DNA from: Rhizobium etli CFN 42
GTDB taxonomy: Bacteria; Pseudomonadota; Alphaproteobacteria; Rhizobiales; Rhizobiaceae
NCBI RefSeq assembly: GCF_000092045.1
Contig: NC_007761.1
Span: 2,359,001-2,423,000 of the forward strand
Length of the DNA stretch: 64,000 bases
Direction: 5' to 3'
The notes beneath the pieces were generated by a model. That model searched no databases. It was not told where the DNA came from and was given only the letters and a program-made list of their open reading frames with translations. Shown here piece after piece: positions 45,639 through 54,272 of this stretch; the stretch's first letter is position 1; each line of letters begins with the position of its first letter. A program made the position numbers and the translations under genes.

Positions 45639-46112
45639 GTGGACGAGCGAATTCTGATCAGGCCTTATGCGCCGGGTGACGTGGACGCCACGATCGAGAT
45701 TTTTCTACGCTCCATCCGAGAAGTCTCGTCAAAAGACTATTCCTCCGCCGAGATCGAAGCTTGGGCAAAGGTGGAGGATCGCGGCCTGTGGGCGGAACGA
45801 AGGATGAGCAGGCCGGCATGGATAGCAGAGATCGCCGGAAACCCCGCGGGTTTTTCGGATCTCACCAGCGACGGGTGCCTCGACATGATGTTCGTCCACC
45901 CTGACTTTCAAGGGCTCGGTGTAGCAACCCGCCTACTGGGCAGGGTCGATGAAGAGGCTCTCAGGCTGGGGTTCCGCCGAATATATACGGAAGCCAGCAG
46001 AACTGCTCGTCGGTTCTTTGAACGCAAAGGATTTCGCGTGGTAACCCTGCAAATCGTCGAGAAGCGCGGACAGGGCCTGGAAAACTTCCTGATGGAAAAG
46101 TTCTACACCTAA
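45639..46112 (+). CDS. GNAT family N-acetyltransferase (1)
   Basis: The 157-residue protein starts at GTG five bases after AGGAGG. It has the GNAT core: IRPYAPGDVDATIEIFLRSI, the acetyl-CoA loop VHPDFQGLGVATRLL (Q-G-L-G-V) and the later TEASRTARRFFERKGFRVV. The substrate is unknown; it could be a small-molecule amine. It is followed by a palindromic non-coding element. Confidence 0.88.
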   Translation: MDERILIRPYAPGDVDATIEIFLRSIREVSSKDYSSAEIEAWAKVEDRGLWAERRMSRPAWIAEIAGNPAGFSDLTSDGCLDMMFVHPDFQGLGVATRLLGRVDEEALRLGFRRIYTEASRTARRFFERKGFRVVTLQIVEKRGQGLENFLMEKFYT

Positions 46113-46156
46113 ATTGTCATTTACGACCGGCTTTGCGACGGCCGGTCGCATAGGTT

Positions 46157-46513
46157 TAGAGCTTTTCCGGGTTAGCTTGAAGCATTCTGCCGGAGCAGGT
46201 TTTCGTCAGGGCAGAGGCGATTGGCGATGGGCATACCTCCAGGTACGTCCGAGCCGATCGCCTCTGATCCTGGCGGAAACATGCCCGGCCCACCGGCCGC
46301 ACCGCTTCGCCACGGCGAAGCGACAAGTGCGTCCGGCGATTCCAAAGTCTTGCAGATTTGCCAGGCAAATCTGCGGGAGGGTTGGCTGAAACGGGCCGGC
46401 TGATCGACCGGCCGACTTGGCCGTAGAGCTGGGCTACGACGCGCGCCGGCCGGTCGACCATCCGACTCCGTTTGAACCAACAGAATGCTTCAATCTAACC
46501 CGGAAAAGCTCTA
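46157..46513. repeat. 357-bp palindromic element with multiple hairpins
   Basis: 33-base terminal inverted repeats (46157-46189 and 46481-46513) match at 32 of 33 positions and begin TAGAGCTTTTCC. Inside are perfect or near-perfect hairpins: GCTTCGCC/GGCGAAGC, GCAGATTTGCC/GGCAAATCTGC with a one-base loop, GAGGCGAT/ATCGCCTC and GGCCGG/CCGGCC. The right arm supplies the stop codon of the next gene (46511-46513). No transposase is present. It resembles a MITE or RIME-type rhizobial element. The open frames inside it do not look like genes. Confidence 0.85.
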
Positions 46514-47335
46514 GATGGTAACGACCTCACGCCGCAGCGTGTCCCACGATGCCTTGTCGGGCGCAATCAGCAGTCCGCCGTCGAGATGCTGCGGCAGGTA
46601 GGGCGAGCCATCGAAGCGGGCCGCATAGGCGCCGGCCTCCTGCGAGATCAGCGTGCCGGCAAGATGATCCCAAGGCATCAGCTTGTTGTACATCAGGTAA
46701 TGAACGTGCCCGCCGGCAAGAGTGCGGTATTCGTGAGCGGCGCAGCGGTAGTTGGTAAGGAACCGCACCTTGGCGAGATTGCCCAGGACCTCGGCGCGCT
46801 TCTCCACCGGTAAATAGCCGGTCGAAGCCATGCCGACCATCTGATCAAGCGCAACAGGTTCGGCGGCCTGCAGTCGCTGCACCTCGCCATCCGGCCTGCG
46901 AAGCCAGGCGCCACCGCCCTTCTCCGCCATCACCCAGTCGTCGCCCATCGGATCGTAGATGATGCCGGCAATGGTTTCGCCGCCTGAAATGACAGAGGCC
47001 ATGACGCCGAAGGCCGGAATGCCGGCGGCGAAGTTAAACGTTCCGTCGACCGGATCGACCACGATCGCGAGATCGGCACCGGCAAGCCTGCCAAGCAGCG
47101 TCGGGTCGGCCGCCACCGACTCTTCCCCGAGGAACAGCGCGTCCGGCCAGAGCTGTTGCGCTTCCGCCTTGATCATCCGCTCGGCCTGCTCGTCGGCCTC
47201 GGTGACAAGATCGGTCGCCTCGCTCTTGGCGCGCACTTCATCGCGGCCGAGCCGGCGGAAGCGCGGCAGGATCTCGGCCTTTGCCGCGCGGCGCAGGAGA
47301 TCGGCGAGAACGGTCACGTCAACGCTTGTTGTCAT
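46511..47335 (-). CDS. Inositol monophosphatase family protein (1)
   Basis: The 274-residue protein has the IMPase metal and substrate motifs: EATDLVTEADEQAE, GEES, DPVDGTFNFAAGIP and PWDHLAGTLISQEAG. It hydrolyses a sugar or inositol monophosphate; histidinol-phosphatase or 3'(2'),5'-bisphosphatase activity is also possible. The ATG at 47335 has AGAGGA upstream. Its TAG is inside the inverted repeat of the palindromic element. The next gene upstream is a paralogue. Confidence 0.9.
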   Translation of the reverse strand: MTTSVDVTVLADLLRRAAKAEILPRFRRLGRDEVRAKSEATDLVTEADEQAERMIKAEAQQLWPDALFLGEESVAADPTLLGRLAGADLAIVVDPVDGTFNFAAGIPAFGVMASVISGGETIAGIIYDPMGDDWVMAEKGGGAWLRRPDGEVQRLQAAEPVALDQMVGMASTGYLPVEKRAEVLGNLAKVRFLTNYRCAAHEYRTLAGGHVHYLMYNKLMPWDHLAGTLISQEAGAYAARFDGSPYLPQHLDGGLLIAPDKASWDTLRREVVTI

Positions 47336-47368
47336 ATCAAATCCTCTCACTTCGGCCGAGGCCTCATA

Positions 47369-48196
47369 TCAAATGCCGACGATCTCGCGCCGGATCAGCT
47401 GCCAGCTTTCCCTATCAGGCGCAGAAATGATGCCGCCGGTCGTCTCGCCCGGACGGTAGGGTGTGCCATCGAATTTCGCCGTGTGGCCGCCCGCCTCCTG
47501 GTGCGCGAGCACGCCGGCCAGGTGATCCCAGGGCATCAGCTTCGCATGACCAATGAAATGCATCTTGCCGGATGCGACCATCCAATATTCATAGGCCGAG
47601 CAGTTGAAAGCGAAGGTCATTCGCGCCTTTGCCATGTTGGCGCAGATGCGCGAGCGATCGGGCTCTTCCATATGGCCCCATGACATGCCGCCGACCATCT
47701 GGTTCAAGGCGGCAGGCTCAGCCACGCTCAGCCTGCTCGATTGTCCATCCCGGCGCAACAGAAAGGCGCCCGCCCCCTTGATCGCCGTCACCGTGTCGCC
47801 GAGAGCGGGATCGTGAATGATGCCGGCGACGGTCTCGCCCCTGACGGTAACCGCAAGCATCGTTCCGAAGACGGGAAGTCCGGCGGCGAAATTGAACGTG
47901 CCGTCGACAGGATCGATGACAAAGGCAAGCTCGGCATCGGCAAGCGCCGGCACCACCGATTTATCGGCGTCATAGGCTTCCTCGCCGACGACGAGTGCCG
48001 AGGGAAAGCGCTCTTTCAGGGCCGCGGTGATCCGGTGTTCGGCAAGCAGATCCGCCTGCGTCACCAAATCGGTTGCCGAGGTTTTTTCCGAAACATCCGT
48101 ATCGCCGAGGTTGCGGAAACGCGGCATGATTTCCGCACGCGCCGCGTCCTTTACACATTCGCCGAGAAAGAGAATATCCTGATCTGAAATAGTCAT
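47369..48196 (-). CDS. Inositol monophosphatase family protein (2)
   Basis: The 275-residue paralogue shows SATDLVTQADLLAE, VGEEAYD, IDPVDGTFNFAAGLPVFG and PWDHLAGVLAHQEAG. It is closely related to its downstream neighbour and ends with the same RREIVGI/RREVVTI tail, so they arose by tandem duplication. They are 33 bases apart and probably cotranscribed. Divergence in the intervening loops may give different substrates. Confidence 0.9.
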   Translation of the reverse strand: MTISDQDILFLGECVKDAARAEIMPRFRNLGDTDVSEKTSATDLVTQADLLAEHRITAALKERFPSALVVGEEAYDADKSVVPALADAELAFVIDPVDGTFNFAAGLPVFGTMLAVTVRGETVAGIIHDPALGDTVTAIKGAGAFLLRRDGQSSRLSVAEPAALNQMVGGMSWGHMEEPDRSRICANMAKARMTFAFNCSAYEYWMVASGKMHFIGHAKLMPWDHLAGVLAHQEAGGHTAKFDGTPYRPGETTGGIISAPDRESWQLIRREIVGI

Positions 48197-48240
48197 GCGA
48201 ATTGCTGTCCTTCAAAGAGCCAGCCTGCTTAGCCGGCCTT

Positions 48241-49113
48241 TCATGAAGGATCGGTGACACCAAGGCTGGAAAAGTCGAAGAGTTTCGGATCGAGCAGATG
48301 CGACGGGTTCACATGCGAAAGCGCCCGCAGCATCGTGTCCTTGCGTCCAGGCATGCGCCGTTCGATATCGGCGAGCATGTCCTTCATCGCATTGCGCTGC
48401 AGCCCGTCTTGGGAGCCGCAGAGATCGCAGGGAATGATCGGAAACTGCATGGCGGCGGCGAACCTGGCAAGGTCGTCCTCGGCGGCATAGGCGAGCGGCC
48501 GCAGCACCATCAGGTCGCCCTCGTCGTTCAGAAGCTTTGCCGGCATAGAGGCAAGCCGCCCGCCGTGAAAGAAATTCATGAAGAAGGTTTCGAGAATGTC
48601 CTCACGGTGATGGCCGAGCACCAAGGCGTCGCAGCCCTCCTCCCGGGCGATGCGATAGAGATTGCCGCGCCGCAGCCGCGAACAGAGCGAGCAATAGGTG
48701 GCGCCTTCGGGCACTTTTTCTTTCACGATCGAATAGGTGTCGCGATATTCGATCCGATGCCGGACGCCGATCTTCGTCAGATAATCCGGCAACACATGCT
48801 TTGGAAAGTTCGGCTGCCCCTGGTCGAGATTGCAGGCAATGAGCTCCACCGACAGCAGGCCGCGCCATTTAAGATCGAGCAGCAGCGCCAACAGACCGTA
48901 GGAATCCTTGCCGCCGGAAAGGCCGACCAGCCAGCGTTTCTGCCCCTTCAGCATGTCGAAGTCATCGAAAGCCTGGCGTACCTGCCTGAGCAGGCGCTTG
49001 CGCAGCTTGTTGAAGGAGACCGAACGTGGCGCATCGGCAAAGAGTGCCGGACCGGCACCGTCGTCGATGTCGCCAGTTTCCGGATCATCAGCGATGTTGG
49101 CTGCGATATTCAT
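48241..49113 (-). CDS. ttcA: tRNA 2-thiocytidine synthetase TtcA
   Basis: The 290-residue protein thiolates C32 of certain tRNAs. The PP-loop GLSGGKDS lies at 64-71, and the cluster-binding cysteines Cys141 and Cys144 ([10 protein letters not shown]) are present, together with PCDLCGSQ (Cys229, Cys232) and [15 protein letters not shown]. All point to TtcA rather than MesJ/TilS. The two upstream genes are IMPase paralogues; the order suggests independent transcription. Confidence 0.93.
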   Translation of the reverse strand: MNIAANIADDPETGDIDDGAGPALFADAPRSVSFNKLRKRLLRQVRQAFDDFDMLKGQKRWLVGLSGGKDSYGLLALLLDLKWRGLLSVELIACNLDQGQPNFPKHVLPDYLTKIGVRHRIEYRDTYSIVKEKVPEGATYCSLCSRLRRGNLYRIAREEGCDALVLGHHREDILETFFMNFFHGGRLASMPAKLLNDEGDLMVLRPLAYAAEDDLARFAAAMQFPIIPCDLCGSQDGLQRNAMKDMLADIERRMPGRKDTMLRALSHVNPSHLLDPKLFDFSSLGVTDPS

Positions 49114-49171
49114 TGCTCCGTCCTATCGAAGATCTGCCTGCCTTAGCAGAAAGTCATACGGCAACACAGCC

Positions 49172-50101
49172 TCAATCGCCGAAAACCGACCAGCCGGTGC
49201 GGGCCGCAAGCATCTCAAGCGCCACGGCGCCAAGCTGCGAATTGCCGACCTTGTTCAGCCCCGGCGACCAGACCGCGATCGAGGCAATGCCGGGCGCTAC
49301 TGCAAAAATGCCGCCGCCGACGCCGCTCTTGCCGGGCAGACCGACATGATAGGCAAAGTCGCCCGAGCCGTCATAATGGCCGCAGGTCAGCATCAGCGCA
49401 TTGATACGCCGCGCCCGCTTCGGCGAGACCACGGAATGACCGGTCATCGGATTGCTGCCCCGCGCCGCCAGGAACAACCCAGCCCTGGCCAACTGCTCGC
49501 AGCTCATCGCGAGCGCGCATTGATGGAAATAGACGCCGAGCACGTGATCGACGGGATGGTCGAGATTGCGATAGGCGCGCATGAAATTGGCAAGTGCGAC
49601 GTTGCGGTATCCCGTCTGCGTTTCGGAACGCGCCACTTTGTCGTCAATGGTGATCGACTCGTCGTCGGCGAGATACCGCACGAAACGCAGCAGCTCGCCG
49701 ATCGCCTCGCGCGGCGCATGGCCCGCCATGACGACGTCGGTGACGGCGATCGCGCCGGCATTGATGAAGGGATTGCGAGGAATGCCGCTCTCGTGTTCGA
49801 GCTGGACGATCGAATTGAAGGCCGATCCCGATGGCTCGCGCCCGACCCGCTTCCACAGTCCCTCGCCGACCTTGCCGAGCGCCAAGGTCAGCATGAAGAC
49901 CTTGGATATGCTCTGGATCGAAAAGGCGATATCGGCATCGCCGACCCGAAAGACCTGGCCGTCGACGGTGACGATCGCCATGCCGAACTGCCGCGGATCG
50001 ATCTTGGCGAGCTCGGGTATATAGTCGGCGACCTTGCCCTCGCCGATGCGCGGCAGGATATCGGTGTAGATGCTGTCGAGGGTCGCCTGCAAATCCGCCA
50101 T
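49172..50101 (-). CDS. glsA: Glutaminase
   Basis: The 309-residue serine-dependent beta-lactamase-fold glutaminase hydrolyses glutamine to glutamate and ammonia. The catalytic Ser64-x-x-Lys67 is in [22 protein letters not shown], the YxxN-like [10 protein letters not shown] and [13 protein letters not shown] are typical. It has the standard size, no signal peptide, and is preceded by the rpsD terminator, so it should have its own promoter. Confidence 0.95.
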   Translation of the reverse strand: MADLQATLDSIYTDILPRIGEGKVADYIPELAKIDPRQFGMAIVTVDGQVFRVGDADIAFSIQSISKVFMLTLALGKVGEGLWKRVGREPSGSAFNSIVQLEHESGIPRNPFINAGAIAVTDVVMAGHAPREAIGELLRFVRYLADDESITIDDKVARSETQTGYRNVALANFMRAYRNLDHPVDHVLGVYFHQCALAMSCEQLARAGLFLAARGSNPMTGHSVVSPKRARRINALMLTCGHYDGSGDFAYHVGLPGKSGVGGGIFAVAPGIASIAVWSPGLNKVGNSQLGAVALEMLAARTGWSVFGD

Positions 50102-50118
50102 CGCTTCTCTCCGAATAA

Positions 50119-50147
50119 CAAAAAAGCCGCCCGAAAGAGCGGCTTTT
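50119..50147 (-). terminator. rpsD terminator
   Basis: On the minus strand GAAAAGCCGC pairs with GCGGCTTTTTT across a TCTTTCGG loop; the T run follows directly. It lies 27 bases after the rpsD stop. Confidence 0.9.
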
Positions 50148-50173
50148 CCATAAGCGAAAACGCCTGGTGCTTC

Positions 50174-50791
50174 TTAACGCGAATAGAATTCGACGACCAG
50201 ATGCGGTTCCATGACAACTGGGAACGGAACATCGCTGAGCGTCGGGACGCGGCCGAAGGTAGCAACCATCTTGTTGTGATCGACTTCGATATAGTCGGGG
50301 ACGTCACGCTCGGCGAGGCTGACGGCTTCCAGAACGGTCACCAGCTGCTTCGACTTCTCGCGAACTTCGATGACGTCGCCAGCCTTGCAGCGATAGGAAC
50401 CGATGTTGACGCGCACGCCGTTAACGGTGACGTGGCCATGGTTGACGAACTGACGGGCAGCAAAGACCGTCGGAACGAACTTGGCGCGATAGACGATCGC
50501 GTCGAGGCGCGATTCCAGCAGACCGATCAGGTTTTCCGAGGTGTCGCCCTTGCGGCGGGCAGCTTCTGCGAAGATGGCGCGGAACTGCTTCTCGCGCAGG
50601 TCACCGTAGTAACCCTTGAGCTTCTGCTTGGCGCGCAGCTGCACACCGAAGTCCGAAAGCTTGCCCTTGCGGCGCTGGCCGTGCTGGCCCGGGCCGTATT
50701 CGCGGCGGTTCACCGGGGACTTCGGACGACCCCAGATGTTTTCGCCCATACGGCGGTCAATTTTGTACTTGGACGATTCGCGCTTGCTCAT
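50174..50791 (-). CDS. rpsD: 30S ribosomal protein S4
   Basis: The 205-residue protein is the primary 16S rRNA-binding protein S4. It has the N-terminal [40 protein letters not shown] and the S4 RNA-binding domain [20 protein letters not shown] with [20 protein letters not shown]. The start at 50791 gives the usual N-terminus; the frame runs 19 codons further. A strong terminator follows. Confidence 0.98.
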   Translation of the reverse strand: MSKRESSKYKIDRRMGENIWGRPKSPVNRREYGPGQHGQRRKGKLSDFGVQLRAKQKLKGYYGDLREKQFRAIFAEAARRKGDTSENLIGLLESRLDAIVYRAKFVPTVFAARQFVNHGHVTVNGVRVNIGSYRCKAGDVIEVREKSKQLVTVLEAVSLAERDVPDYIEVDHNKMVATFGRVPTLSDVPFPVVMEPHLVVEFYSR

Positions 50792-50921
50792 CGTATTTCC
50801 TTTCAAAAGTTTATGGCGGCCTGTTGCCAAACCGCGCGAAGGAAACACGCCCTCCTCTGACCTCTGCCGAGACCTGACAGGATGTTTCGGTTACGCGAAC
50901 AGAAACGATCCACGGGACATG

Positions 50922-50953
50922 TCAAATGAAACACCGGACATTGCTGCCCGGTG
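50922..50953 (-). terminator. Candidate terminator of the HerA-like gene
   Basis: On the minus strand CACCGG (50953-50948) pairs with CCGGTG (50937-50932) and TTTCATTTG follows. It lies 64 bases beyond the stop of the ATPase gene. The stem is only 6 bp. Confidence 0.4.
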
Positions 50954-51016
50954 CTTGGCGCGGTCTTTAGAGGCCCGTCATGAAAATGTCAACTGCGCCA
51001 AAGCCCGAAAGCGCTA

Positions 51017-52528
51017 CTATTCCGCAGCCAAGGGCTGATCGCCGGTATCGGGCGCGTTGGCGTCGCCCGGCGCGGTCTGGCAATTCATGTCGGGGAAAGC
51101 CACGATGCGCTTGCCCGAGAAATCCGTATGCACAACGACGATCCCCTGCTCCTCGAAATAACCGAGCAGACGGCGGGCGCGCCGCGCCGAGTGGGTTCCG
51201 TAGGCGCGGGCGATGCGGGCGTCCGAAGGGCACGGTTCGCCGCAGACGGCGGCCTTGGCGAGCATCAGGAAAACACCCTGCAGGTCGTCGGTGACACTTG
51301 ATGACAACGATAGCGCCGTCGCCCACTCGTCGCTCGCGGCTGTCGCGGCATCGACGCCGGAGCGGGAGATCGCCACGCGCCGGCGGAAATCCGGCAGCGA
51401 AATCGGCGGTCCCGGGACGCGGCGCATGCGCAGCCGCACGAGAAAATCCTGGTAGAGCACCGAATCGGTGCGGAAGGCGGAGGCGGGATCGTCGAGTATT
51501 TCGGCAAACACGCCGGCAAGGCGCTCTTCCCGTTCCTCGGCCGAAATCTCCACTTGGCTCGCCCGCGCCTCGACAGGTGCAGGCGACGCCGCCGGCGTCG
51601 AGCGTGAGAGCTCCGCCAGGATATCGGTCGTCGGCCGCGGCGCCGGCGGCGTGCGGCGCACCAGCGGGCGCTGGAACTCCTCGGGATCGGGGGTGAAGAT
51701 CAGATCTTCGACATCCTGGGGCGCATCCGGCAGCGGCATCAGTTTCGGGCTGGAGGAGCGCGCCGACGTTTCCACTGCGCCGATCTGGATCGGCAGCGGC
51801 CGGCGCGACAGCGCGGGACCGAGAGCGACGAAATTGCCGCGCTTCAGATCGCGGAACATCTCCGCTTGGCGCCGGTCCATGCCGAGCAGATCGGCGGCGC
51901 GCGCCATGTCGATATCGAGGAAGGTGCGGCCCATCAGGAAGTTCGAGGCTTCGGCCGCGACGTTCTTGGCAAGTTTGGCAAGCCGCTGCGTCGCGATCAC
52001 CCCGGCAAGACCGCGCTTGCGGCCGCGGCACATCAGGTTCGTCATCGCGCCCAACGACATCTTGCGCGCATCTTCCGAAACGTCACCGCCGACGGAGGGG
52101 GCAAACATCTGCGCCTCATCGACGACGACAAGGACGGGATACCAATATTCGCGATCGGCATCGAACATGCCGTTGAGGAAGGCGGCGGCAGCGCGCATCT
52201 GCTGCTCGATATCGAGACCTTCGAGCGTCAGCACGCAGGACACGCGATGCTGGCGAATGCGGTTGGCAATGCCTGCCAGCTCCGCCTCGGTCCGCTCGCC
52301 GTCGACGACGATGTGACCGAACCTGTCGGAAAGCGTGACGAAATCACCCTCGGGATCGATGATGACCTGTTGCACCCATTGTGCAGACTGCTCGAGCAAG
52401 CGGCGCAGGAGATGCGACTTGCCCGACCCGGAATTGCCCTGCACGAGCAGGCGCGTCGCCAGCAGCTCCTCGATATCGAGCGTCGCCGGAGCGCCGGACG
52501 CCAATCCCATATCGATGCCAACCTGCAA
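51017..52528 (-). CDS. HerA/DUF87-like ATP-binding protein
   Basis: The 503-residue protein starts at TTG with CGAGGA six bases upstream. Walker A is GNSGSGKS (32-39), Walker B VVVDEAQMF, and ATQRLAKLAKNV is the typical HerA/TrwB-like sensor segment. The C-terminal half is an Ala/Pro/Arg-rich linker and a domain ending in KRIVAFPDMNCQTAPGD. HerA-type ATPases pump DNA or remodel protein-DNA complexes, usually with a NurA nuclease, but no such partner is nearby. It stands alone between rpsD and murI. Exact role unknown. Confidence 0.8.
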   Translation of the reverse strand: MQVGIDMGLASGAPATLDIEELLATRLLVQGNSGSGKSHLLRRLLEQSAQWVQQVIIDPEGDFVTLSDRFGHIVVDGERTEAELAGIANRIRQHRVSCVLTLEGLDIEQQMRAAAAFLNGMFDADREYWYPVLVVVDEAQMFAPSVGGDVSEDARKMSLGAMTNLMCRGRKRGLAGVIATQRLAKLAKNVAAEASNFLMGRTFLDIDMARAADLLGMDRRQAEMFRDLKRGNFVALGPALSRRPLPIQIGAVETSARSSSPKLMPLPDAPQDVEDLIFTPDPEEFQRPLVRRTPPAPRPTTDILAELSRSTPAASPAPVEARASQVEISAEEREERLAGVFAEILDDPASAFRTDSVLYQDFLVRLRMRRVPGPPISLPDFRRRVAISRSGVDAATAASDEWATALSLSSSVTDDLQGVFLMLAKAAVCGEPCPSDARIARAYGTHSARRARRLLGYFEEQGIVVVHTDFSGKRIVAFPDMNCQTAPGDANAPDTGDQPLAAE

Positions 52529-52656
52529 TGCTGATCCTCGCGGCGAAGAGACTCACATGAATGAAGTGCCATTCTTCCGAAACGGCAAAGCCCCGTCTAT
52601 CAAAGAATGCGCAGTTTTTCAGGACCGGATTTCGCCAACCCACAGGACAATTCCGC

Positions 52657-53457
52657 TTACGCTCTCAAGCCGAATCCCTGCATCAATCGTCGCGTGGCAA
52701 AATCGGGATTGCCTGATGTGAAGACTGCAAAGTCGAAATTGTCCGGATGCACCGCATCGGCAACCAGCGGCACCAGCGTGCGGGCGCGCCGCGCGATTGC
52801 CTCGGCCGGATCGAGCCAGTCGACCGGCCAGGGCGCAAGACGGCGGAAGAGATTGGCCATGAACGGATAGTGCGTGCAGGCAAGCACCACGATATCGGTC
52901 TTGTAACCCTCTTTCTCGACGAAGCACTGGTCGATCTCGGCAAGCACGGCCTCGTCGGAGACGGCGTCGCCGCGAATATAGGCTTCGGCCATGCGCGCAA
53001 GGTTTTCCGACCCGACAAGCCGCACGTGGCATTGCTGCGCGAAGGACTGGATGAGATCGCGCGTATAGGCTCGCTTCACGGTACCCGGCGTCGCCAGCAC
53101 CGAGACCAGGCCCGAACGCGTGCGCTCCGCCGCCGGCTTGATCGCCGGCACGGTGCCGACGAAGGTCATTTGGGGAAAGGCCGCGCGCAGGTCGGCGCCG
53201 ACAAGCGTGAAGGCGGTATTGCAGGCGATGATGCAGACTTCGGGATGGTAATCCTGAAGCAGCTTGCCGAAGAGCCCGATGATGCGCTCCTTCAGCGCCT
53301 GCTCTTCCCAACCACCATAAGGGAATCCGGCATCGTCGGCGACATAGACGAAGCCGCGCTCCGGCATCAGCACGCGCGCCTCGCGCAGCACGGTCAGCCC
53401 GCCTATGCCTGAATCGAAGACGAGGACGGGTTTCAGCTCATTGGTCGGCGCTGTCAT
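52657..53457 (-). CDS. murI: Glutamate racemase
   Basis: The 266-residue enzyme makes D-glutamate for peptidoglycan. Catalytic cysteines are in IACNTA (~74) and LACTHYP (~190), and the N-terminus [14 protein letters not shown] and [11 protein letters not shown] are typical. It overlaps the 3' end of trmJ by 20 bases, so the two are probably cotranscribed. Confidence 0.95.
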   Translation of the reverse strand: MTAPTNELKPVLVFDSGIGGLTVLREARVLMPERGFVYVADDAGFPYGGWEEQALKERIIGLFGKLLQDYHPEVCIIACNTAFTLVGADLRAAFPQMTFVGTVPAIKPAAERTRSGLVSVLATPGTVKRAYTRDLIQSFAQQCHVRLVGSENLARMAEAYIRGDAVSDEAVLAEIDQCFVEKEGYKTDIVVLACTHYPFMANLFRRLAPWPVDWLDPAEAIARRARTLVPLVADAVHPDNFDFAVFTSGNPDFATRRLMQGFGLRA

Positions 53458-54268
53458 CGGTTGGCGCTTCCTTGCCGGATCTGGTGAAACCGCCTTTGCG
53501 CGGACTGTTACGCGAAAAGCGATCGAGGGAGGAGATGACGCCGCGCAGCACGCTGATTTCCTGTTCCGTGAAGGCCCGGCGGGAGAGAACAGCGCGAAGG
53601 TTGTCCACCATTTTCGGCTTTTTCGAGGGCGGATGGAAATAGTTGCGTGAATCGAGCGCTTCTTCCAGCTGGTCGAACAGGCCGAAGAGCTGCTCCTTGG
53701 TGGAAGGCCGCTGCTCGAGCGCCTGGAACGGCACCGCTTCCAGATCCTCCATGCCGGACTTCATCCATTCATAGGACATCAGAAGCACGGCCTGAGCAAT
53801 ATTCAGCGAGGCGAAGGCGGGATTGACCGGAAAGGTCACGATCTCGTCCGCCAGCGCCACTTCCTCATTGGTCAGCCCCCAACGCTCGCGGCCGAAGAGA
53901 ATGCCCGTTGCCTCGCCCGCCCGGAACCTTGTGCGCAGCGTTTGCGCGGCAAAGACCGGGGAGCGCACCGGTTTATAGTTGTCGCGGCTGCGCGCCGTCG
54001 TGGCGTAAACGAAATTGAGATCGGCAATTGCCTGCTCCAACGTGTCATAGACTTTGGTGCCCTCGATCACGTGGTCCGCCTTGGAGGCCGTCGCCTGCGC
54101 TTTCTCGTTCGGCCAACCGTCGCGCGGATTGACGAGACGCAGTTCGGCCAGGCCGAAATTCGCCATGGCGCGCGCCACCATACCGATATTCTCGCCCATC
54201 TGCGGCTCGACCAGAATGATGGCCGGCCCTTCGGCCAGAAGTTGACGCTCGCTGTTCGTGCCTGCCAT
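53438..54268 (-). CDS. trmJ: tRNA (cytidine/uridine-2'-O-)-methyltransferase TrmJ-like
   Basis: The 276-residue SPOUT methyltransferase has [20 protein letters not shown] (N-terminal SPOUT), [14 protein letters not shown] and [21 protein letters not shown] (motifs 2 and 3 of the knot), then a C-terminal helical extension of ~90 residues. It methylates the ribose at position 32 of tRNAs. TrmJ is the best fit; a related TrmL-type enzyme would be shorter. It ends inside the murI start by 20 bases. The ATG at 54268 follows AGGGATAAGACC, and the frame extends upstream without support. Confidence 0.9.
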   Translation of the reverse strand: MAGTNSERQLLAEGPAIILVEPQMGENIGMVARAMANFGLAELRLVNPRDGWPNEKAQATASKADHVIEGTKVYDTLEQAIADLNFVYATTARSRDNYKPVRSPVFAAQTLRTRFRAGEATGILFGRERWGLTNEEVALADEIVTFPVNPAFASLNIAQAVLLMSYEWMKSGMEDLEAVPFQALEQRPSTKEQLFGLFDQLEEALDSRNYFHPPSKKPKMVDNLRAVLSRRAFTEQEISVLRGVISSLDRFSRNSPRKGGFTRSGKEAPTDDSADQ

Positions 54269-54272
54269 GGTC

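Noticed and set aside
46156..46461. Open frame of 101 codons inside the palindromic element
   Set aside because: It spans the hairpins and ends in the terminal repeat; no ribosome-binding site.
48908..50860. Open frame of 650 codons on the plus strand
   Set aside because: Antisense to ttcA, glsA and rpsD, three clear genes with full motifs.
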